From Rickettsiales bacterium (GTDB lineage Bacteria; Pseudomonadota; Alphaproteobacteria; Rickettsiales; Deianiraeaceae): a stretch of 5,605 nt of DNA. A program made the translations under genes and the position numbers. The number at the start of each line of letters is the position of its first letter. Within the stretch, counting starts at the first letter, position 1. The notes under the pieces were generated by a model that did no database searches, was not told the DNA's origin, and saw nothing but the letters and a program-made list of their open reading frames with translations. Shown piece after piece: positions 1-3,797 of the stretch. The stretch spans positions 1 to 5,605 of the forward strand of contig JAFUUN010000004.1 of the NCBI GenBank assembly GCA_017477855.1, given 5' to 3'.

Positions 1-2
1 GT

Positions 3-686
3 TATTCTATAACGACAGCAGTAAACGACAAAACAATCGTTGGGTCATATGCGGCTTTAAGGCCTTATACAACTGCCATGAGACATATGCTTAAAGCGTC
101 TCTGGTTGAAGCTTGGGATGTGCCAGATGGTATAACAAATGATCAGAAATACACCGAGAATGACATAACCCCATTGCGTTTTGGCAGCGGAAATGGATAT
201 TTTAAGGACAGAAAACATGTTATGTGGTATTATCCAACTTCATCATATGACAAAAATACCTTTTTCTCAATCGCTGGTTTCAGGAGAGGGGCAGTGCATG
301 GAACATACAGTTCTTCTTATACGTATCTTGACCAAAGAGTTTATTTGTCATTCATTGAGGACAATGAATATAGTAATGCAAATTATCAAGCCGCGCTAAA
401 CTTGCATAATGTTATATTGCTAAAATATATGGAAGCTGCTTTGCTTGATGATAGCGGAAAAATTGACACCAAAATGGCACTTGATAGCAAAATTGCCTCT
501 GAATTTGATGCAAAAGTTGATGATGGTCGCCCAGGCAGCGGAAAAGTTTTGGCGTTCAAAACGGTTAACGATCCGCAATATTGTTATGACAAACAATTTG
601 CAGATGTTGACAAGGCGATATACAATTCTAATACGAATAACAAGTATGGCTGCAATATCATCAAAGTAATGGAAGATGTGAAATGA
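3..686 (+). CDS. Pilin-like (type IV pilin/pseudopilin-type) protein, C-terminal part
   Basis: The reading frame is open from base 3 to the TGA at 684-686, so the gene starts left of the window; the ATG at 78 is internal rather than a proven start, and about 227 residues are visible. The segment at about 500-550 reads FDAKVDDGRPGSGKV, which resembles the 'lDaKIDDG.P.tGkv' stretch often seen near the C-terminus of prepilin-type proteins in Gram-negative bacteria. Two cysteines follow (codon 582-584 and one 23 residues later), a spacing that would suit the C-terminal disulphide loop of type IV pilins. The middle is rich in Tyr, Ser and Asn, as expected for an exported protein. The diagnostic N-terminal prepilin peptidase site and hydrophobic helix are outside the window, so the assignment rests on the C-terminal motif only. 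The gene is followed by two hairpins, the second an intrinsic terminator, so it ends its transcript. It could instead be another secreted or surface protein. Confidence 0.55.
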   Translation, partial: YSITTAVNDKTIVGSYAALRPYTTAMRHMLKASLVEAWDVPDGITNDQKYTENDITPLRFGSGNGYFKDRKHVMWYYPTSSYDKNTFFSIAGFRRGAVHGTYSSSYTYLDQRVYLSFIEDNEYSNANYQAALNLHNVILLKYMEAALLDDSGKIDTKMALDSKIASEFDAKVDDGRPGSGKVLAFKTVNDPQYCYDKQFADVDKAIYNSNTNNKYGCNIIKVMEDVK

Positions 687-696
687 TGATATATTT

Positions 697-728
697 TTAT
701 TAGAAGATTTTAAAAAAGTTTCTAATAA
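697..728 (+). repeat. AT-rich inverted repeat (stem-loop) in 3' UTR
   Basis: TTATTAGAA at 697-705 is the exact reverse complement of TTCTAATAA at 720-728. The stem can continue with a G-T pair (706/719), a mismatch, and three A-T pairs (708-710/715-717). It begins 10 bases after the pilin-like stop codon and ends 16 bases before the terminator stem. It has no T-tract of its own, so it is more likely a 3' UTR structure or a binding site than a terminator. The perfect 9-bp match is seen; any function is inferred. Confidence 0.5.
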
Positions 729-744
729 GTAAATAAAAAACGGG

Positions 745-779
745 TCGCTCGTGGCAGAGATGTTGCGAGCGATTTTTTT
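745..779 (+). terminator. Rho-independent terminator of the pilin-like gene
   Basis: TCGCTCG (745-751) pairs exactly with CGAGCGA (766-772), and seven T residues (773-779) follow directly. In RNA the stem extends through three G-U pairs (752/765, 753/764, 754/763), then C-G and A-U (755/762, 756/761), closing on a GAGA loop (757-760) of the GNRA type. That makes 12 pairs in total. A run of A residues (735-740) precedes it. On the minus strand the G-U pairs become C-A mismatches and the T-run lies 4 bases away, so it should act mainly on + transcripts and only weakly on rluC readthrough. Confidence 0.88.
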
Positions 780-781
780 AT

Positions 782-874
782 GTTGCGCGCCCGAGGCCAC
801 GCCCTCGCCGTTTGCAATCTCCTCGCTCCGCTACGCTCCACTTCGTCCAGCAAACGCGCTCCGCGCCGCGCAAC
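782..874 (+). repeat. GC-rich structured intergenic repeat, copy 1
   Basis: This 93-base block is about 70% GC by hand count, against AT-rich surroundings. It is bounded by an inverted repeat, GTTGCGCG (782-789) and CGCGCAAC (867-874). Nested inside is a second stem, CGTTTGC (809-815) with GCAAACG (850-856), and a small hairpin, CGAGG (792-796) with CCTCG (803-807). The apical part (816-849) is pyrimidine-rich. A second copy lies at 2656-2761 in the same orientation. It starts 2 bases after the terminator T-run and ends 6 bases before the rluC stop codon, so it fills the gap between two converging transcripts. No target-site duplication is apparent at its borders. The form fits a small non-autonomous palindromic element or a structured RNA; no reading frame in it looks real. 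Confidence 0.8.
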
Positions 875-880
875 CCTCAA

Positions 881-1771
881 TCACACCTTTATCATTGTTG
901 GAAAATCCTTCTCTTCCAGCGCCAATTTACACAGTGGCGTAGCATCCAATTCAATAGCAAACAGTTGCAATTTTTGATTTTTTTTCTTCTCAAAAGCATA
1001 CTTCTCATCACCGACAATTGGGCACTTTATATTCTGCGCGTGCAAGCGAATTTGGTGCTTACGACCAGTCAACGGAAAAAACTCCACAAGCGACAGATTT
1101 TTCTCCTTATTCACACGGATAACATTATACTTCGTAATCGCCTGCTTTCCATTCATACGTTCTTCACTGTTGCGCGCGTTGTAGGCAATGTTGTCCTCTT
1201 TTGACTGAAAAATGTAGGTTTTGATGGTACCTTTCATCCTCATCGGAATGCCCGACAAAACCGCCAAATACCGCTTGTGTATCTCCCTTTGTTTAAACAT
1301 TTCAGTCAACTTTGCGGCCGTGGCGACATTTTTTGCCAACAATAAAATTCCACTCGTATCCTTGTCAATGCGGTGAACAATTCGCAGTTTTTTGTCGCTC
1401 AAAATGTGGAAATAGTCCTCTAAACAGTGCTTCACACCGGTGCCACCCTGCACACTCAAACCATATGGCTTATTGATCGCCAAAATGTCATCATTTTCAA
1501 AAATAATTGCATTTTTCAATTTAAAAATCATCTCTTTTGGTAGTTCTTTTTTAGTGGCCTCGCTGTCCTTTTTTACCTCCTTTACATCATCCAGCACCTC
1601 AATTTTGTCATTCTTCTTGATACGATAATCAAACTTGACATTTTCACCGTTCACCAGAATCTTTTTCTGTTTTGCAAGAACGCAAATTTTACTCTGCAAC
1701 AGACCATATTTATCCCGCAAAAGCTTGTCAATTCGCCGCCCGATATAGTCCTTGTCAATGTTGATTTTCAT
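881..1771 (-). CDS. rluC: 23S rRNA pseudouridine synthase, RluC/RluD family
   Basis: The protein of 296 residues isomerises specific uridines of 23S rRNA to pseudouridine in the cytoplasm. Residues 1-60 form an S4-type RNA-binding domain, with RIDKLLR near the start and ILVNGENVK before a final strand. A charged Lys/Glu-rich linker (about 62-82) leads to the RluA-family catalytic domain. The signature HRIDKDTSG lies at about 133-141, and its first Asp (about 136) is the expected catalytic residue. GRKHQIRLH near 236-244 and PIVGDEKYA near 251-259 are the other family motifs. S4 domain, linker and length are normal for RluC or RluD. RluC (U955, U2504, U2580) is preferred over RluD, but the sequence alone does not settle the target. 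The ATG at 1771-1769 is chosen; a GTG sits directly before it at 1774 and would add one residue. Only a weak GCGG-like ribosome site precedes it. The stop is TGA. The gene diverges from the PagL-like gene across about 70 AT-rich bases. Confidence 0.9.
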   Translation of the reverse strand: MKINIDKDYIGRRIDKLLRDKYGLLQSKICVLAKQKKILVNGENVKFDYRIKKNDKIEVLDDVKEVKKDSEATKKELPKEMIFKLKNAIIFENDDILAINKPYGLSVQGGTGVKHCLEDYFHILSDKKLRIVHRIDKDTSGILLLAKNVATAAKLTEMFKQREIHKRYLAVLSGIPMRMKGTIKTYIFQSKEDNIAYNARNSEERMNGKQAITKYNVIRVNKEKNLSLVEFFPLTGRKHQIRLHAQNIKCPIVGDEKYAFEKKKNQKLQLFAIELDATPLCKLALEEKDFPTMIKV

Positions 1772-1788
1772 CACCGCAATGCAATTTA

Positions 1789-1796
1789 TTTATAAT
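1789..1796. promoter_or_regulatory. Probable divergent promoter, overlapping -10 elements
   Basis: The + strand has a consensus TATAAT at 1791-1796, placing a start of transcription near 1803 and a leader of about 40 bases before the PagL-like ATG at 1842. The minus strand has TATAAA over 1794-1789, suitably placed for rluC. No good -35 element lies 16-18 bases from either; a perfect TTGACA on the minus strand (1831-1826) is too far from the minus -10. The two promoters, if real, overlap and would exclude each other. The -10 sequences are seen; activity is inferred. Confidence 0.4.
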
Positions 1797-1841
1797 AAAA
1801 ATCAACTTGAAAATTAAAATCACATTGTCAATTTTTGCCTC

Positions 1842-2624
1842 ATGTTTTTAAATCTTGATAAGAAAATACTATTCATGGTAGCCACTTTTGCATTATCAGA
1901 GAGCAAAGCGCTGGCCGAGACAGACAATAATGACTATATCTGCAAGAACGCTATCGTTCAAAAAGATGGTTCAATCCACTGCGATGAAGTGATTTTCAAA
2001 AACAGGAAAGAATACGGCAATGAAAAAGAGATATCAAAAAGCGAGAGTTTTGTAAAAAAATACATCTTCCCTGACTACAACCCAGCATTTGCAGGAGACA
2101 ACCCAAACGGCGGACATTCAGTTGGTTTGCAAGTCGGTTATGACATGACAAGATTTATTGTCAGCGGCTACAAAGCGCGACTTGGAACAGTTGCAGTTCA
2201 ATATAGCGCAGGACAACAGTGGCTTGGTGTGAACGGAAGGACATCCGTTGGTCTATTTTCTATACTTGGATACGATCCAAACGCAATTCAACGAGGAAAA
2301 GGTGGCTATCACCAAATTGGTTTTGAATTAATCCAAGAGTTTGTTGTCGGTACAAAGGATTTATACGCAAAATGCGGAGTTGGGCTGTAGTGGTTAACAT
2401 CAAAAGTAAGTTATGCATCAACAAGAGAAACGGAACACTATGGAAAGAATGAAAAATGGGACGGCATGACAAATTTCAACATCCCAGTAACCGCATCAAT
2501 AGGGCATCGCTTTGACAATGGAATGGTTGCGGAATTGACATGGAAGCACTACTCAAACGGCCACATTGGACACTATAATCATCAGGTCAATAATCTTGGA
2601 GTTTCCGTTAGATACACATTCTGA
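1842..2624 (+). pseudogene. PagL-like outer-membrane lipid A 3-O-deacylase, interrupted by in-frame TAG
   Basis: A single reading frame of 260 codons runs from the ATG at 1842 to the TGA at 2622-2624, broken only by TAG at 2388-2390. Residues 1-25 are a signal peptide: Lys-Lys, hydrophobic ILFMVATFAL, then cleavage after ALA (residue 25). A stretch of about 50 polar residues follows, then alternating beta-strand sequence. After the TAG the frame continues for 77 residues with barrel-like strands, the motif HYSN (2547-2558) and a terminal Tyr-Thr-Phe, the aromatic end used by beta-barrels for outer-membrane insertion. PagL removes the 3-O acyl chain of lipid A using His and Ser of H-x-S-N. The Ser-to-C-terminus distance (22 residues) fits PagL better than phospholipase OMPLA. 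The third catalytic residue known from Pseudomonas PagL, a Glu 12 residues after the Ser, is Asn here. If translation stops at TAG the 182-residue product lacks the active site and last strands, so it should be inactive. Alternatives are readthrough or a base error. No clear Shine-Dalgarno precedes the start. The family call is good; the interruption is certain in this sequence. Confidence 0.75.
2388..2390 (+). other. In-frame TAG (amber) codon within the PagL-like frame
   Basis: Codon 183 of the PagL-like frame is TAG, in the context CTG TAG TGG. The same frame continues without a shift into the catalytic motif and a proper barrel terminus. One C-to-T change from CAG (Gln) would create it; TGG or a Tyr codon are other one-step sources. 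The four other gene ends in the window use TGA or TAA, never TAG. No nearby downstream structure that would mark programmed readthrough is evident by eye. Confidence 0.85.
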
Positions 2625-2655
2625 TTTGCTCTGTTAAAAAAAGCTATTGATTTAT

Positions 2656-2761
2656 GTTGCGCCGCCCGCGGCCACGCCATCGCGGTTTGGCACCGCCTCG
2701 CTCTTCCGTCTCCGCACCGCTCCGACCGCTCGGCGGCCAAACCCGCTCCGCCCAGCGCAAC
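2656..2761 (+). repeat. GC-rich structured intergenic repeat, copy 2
   Basis: This 106-base block (about 75% GC by hand count) shares the plan and orientation of copy 1 at 782-874. Its ends are GTTGCGC (2656-2662) and GCGCAAC (2755-2761). The internal stem is GGTTTGG (2684-2690) with CCAAACC (2737-2743), extended after a 2-base bulge by CCGCC (2693-2697) with GGCGG (2732-2736). The last 25 bases align to copy 1 without gaps; the first 46 align with one inserted base; the apical loop is 12 bases longer. TTTAT precedes both copies. It starts 31 bases after the PagL-like stop and ends 39 bases before the ruvB ATG, so it lies in the spacer or leader between two same-strand genes. It has no downstream T-tract on the + strand, so it is not a standard terminator. 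Confidence 0.8.
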
Positions 2762-2765
2762 AAAT

Positions 2766-2771
2766 TTGACA
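2766..2771 (+). promoter_or_regulatory. Possible -35 element for ruvB
   Basis: A consensus TTGACA lies 4 bases after GC-rich repeat copy 2. The matching -10 position (about 2789-2794) is only a run of T residues, so this is a weak promoter call. If it were used, transcription would begin near the ATG at 2801, giving a nearly leaderless message, in keeping with the lack of a Shine-Dalgarno sequence there. Cotranscription from upstream through the repeat is the alternative. Confidence 0.2.
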
Positions 2772-2800
2772 TTTAAAAAGTTCGTAATTTTTTCGCATTG

Positions 2801-3784
2801 ATGGACGACATAAGAAACCTTGCAGCCGCTGATGATGATGTCTTGAACGCAACAATTCGTCCACAGAGTTTGACAGATTTTGTCGGCCAAACAAAGCTAC
2901 TTGATAACTTAAAAATCTTCATTTCAGCAGCAAAAAAACGTGGCTCACAAATGGATCATGTACTGTTTTATGGACCTCCTGGACTTGGAAAAACCACACT
3001 TGCAAATATAATTGCCAAAGAAATGGGCGTAAACATTCGTACAACGTCTGGGCCAATGCTAATGAAAAGGGGTGATCTTGCAGCCATCTTAACAAACTTG
3101 CAGAAAGGCGATGTACTTTTTATAGATGAAATCCACAGAATGCCTGTTGCAGTTGAAGAGGTGCTCTACTCGGCCATGGAAGACCAAAGGCTTGACGTAA
3201 TTATCGGCACTGGGCCATCTGCCAAGACAATAAAAATAGAACTAAACCCATTCACTCTTGTCGGCGCGACAACCCGCTTGGGACTTATCTCCAACCCGCT
3301 AAAAGACAGATTTGGAATCGCCATGCAGTTAGAGTTTTACTCTCCACACGATCTTGCAAAAGTTGTCAGTCGTTATGCAGAAATGAACGACATAAAAATA
3401 ACAGAAGACGCCAAGTTGACAATCGGTGCACGCAGTCGTGGAACTCCGAGAATAGCCATTCGGCTCATCAAGCGCGTGATTGACATTGCGATATATCTTG
3501 AAAAGTCGGAAATTGATGAGAAATTTGCCACGGATGCCCTAAACAAGCTTGGTGTTGACAGTTTAGGACTTGATGGCATTGACAAGAAATACTTGAATTT
3601 TATTGACAAAAACTACAAAGGCGGGCCAGTCGGCATTGAGACAATTTCCGCTGGTTTGTCAGAAGACAAAGGCACACTTGAAGAGGTTGTTGAGCCGTTC
3701 CTTATCCAGTCAGGGCTACTTGAAAAGACACCTCGTGGCCGAACACTCACATTCAAATGCCTTCAACATTTGAGGAAAAATTAA
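2801..3784 (+). CDS. ruvB: Holliday junction branch-migration ATPase RuvB
   Basis: The 327-residue protein is the AAA+ motor that, with RuvA, drives branch migration of Holliday junctions before RuvC cleavage. The N-terminal IRPQSLTDFVGQ (19-30) is the usual RuvB entry motif. Walker A GPPGLGKT is at 58-65, Walker B with DEIH at 105-112, sensor 1 GATTR at 155-159, and the arginine finger Arg170 in KDRFGI. The C-terminal winged-helix domain ends with the expected RGRTLT segment. Length is normal (family about 330-350). The ATG at 2801 is preferred; a TTG directly before it at 2798 would add one residue. No Shine-Dalgarno is visible upstream; the spacer holds GC-rich repeat copy 2 and a lone TTGACA. 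ruvA and ruvC, often next to ruvB, are absent here: the upstream neighbour is the PagL-like gene. The stop TAA is 5 bases from the convergent ftsK stop. Confidence 0.97.
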   Translation: MDDIRNLAAADDDVLNATIRPQSLTDFVGQTKLLDNLKIFISAAKKRGSQMDHVLFYGPPGLGKTTLANIIAKEMGVNIRTTSGPMLMKRGDLAAILTNLQKGDVLFIDEIHRMPVAVEEVLYSAMEDQRLDVIIGTGPSAKTIKIELNPFTLVGATTRLGLISNPLKDRFGIAMQLEFYSPHDLAKVVSRYAEMNDIKITEDAKLTIGARSRGTPRIAIRLIKRVIDIAIYLEKSEIDEKFATDALNKLGVDSLGLDGIDKKYLNFIDKNYKGGPVGIETISAGLSEDKGTLEEVVEPFLIQSGLLEKTPRGRTLTFKCLQHLRKN

Positions 3785-3797
3785 TCAAATTAATTTG
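3781..3797. repeat. Palindrome spanning the ruvB and ftsK stop codons
   Basis: CAAATTAATTTG at 3786-3797 is a perfect 12-base palindrome, and TTAAT (3781-3785) also pairs with ATTAA (3789-3793). Together they contain both the ruvB TAA (3782-3784) and the ftsK TAA (3792-3790 on the minus strand). The stems are AT-only or nearly so and have no GC-rich part, so they are poor intrinsic terminators. They may only reflect the two TAA codons facing each other. Confidence 0.35.

Noticed and set aside
420..800. Minus-strand reading frame opposite the pilin-like gene
   Set aside because: It crosses the terminator and is antisense to a better-supported coding frame; its composition is not protein-like.
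751..977. Small + strand reading frames across the terminator and GC-rich repeat copy 1
   Set aside because: They run through the terminator and repeat and into the rluC antisense strand. Their length comes from GC-rich DNA lacking stops, and no ribosome site or protein-like composition supports them.
1169..1180. GTTGCGCGCGTT resembling the end of the GC-rich repeat
   Set aside because: It lies inside the rluC coding sequence, has no partner arm and no inner stem; the match is short and likely chance.
812..1204. 130-codon + strand frame antisense to rluC
   Set aside because: The minus strand carries clear pseudouridine synthase motifs over the same bases.
2388..2390. Genome-wide reassignment of TAG to an amino acid
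   Set aside because: ruvB, rluC and the visible ftsK, over 1,200 codons together, contain no in-frame TAG. A general sense use is therefore not supported; readthrough or mutation at this one site is simpler.
1842..2624. Phospholipase OMPLA or LpxR instead of PagL
   Set aside because: H-x-S-N-G also occurs in OMPLA, but there a long C-terminal part follows. Here the protein ends 22 residues after the Ser, as in PagL. LpxR motifs were not seen.
782..2761. CRISPR array or insertion sequence
   Set aside because: There are only two copies, 1.8 kb apart with genes between them, no regular spacers, no cas or transposase gene, and no evident target-site duplication.
2582..2894. Two minus-strand reading frames over GC-rich repeat copy 2
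   Set aside because: They overlap the ruvB 5' end and the PagL-like 3' end in antisense and owe their openness to the repeat; no domain is recognisable.
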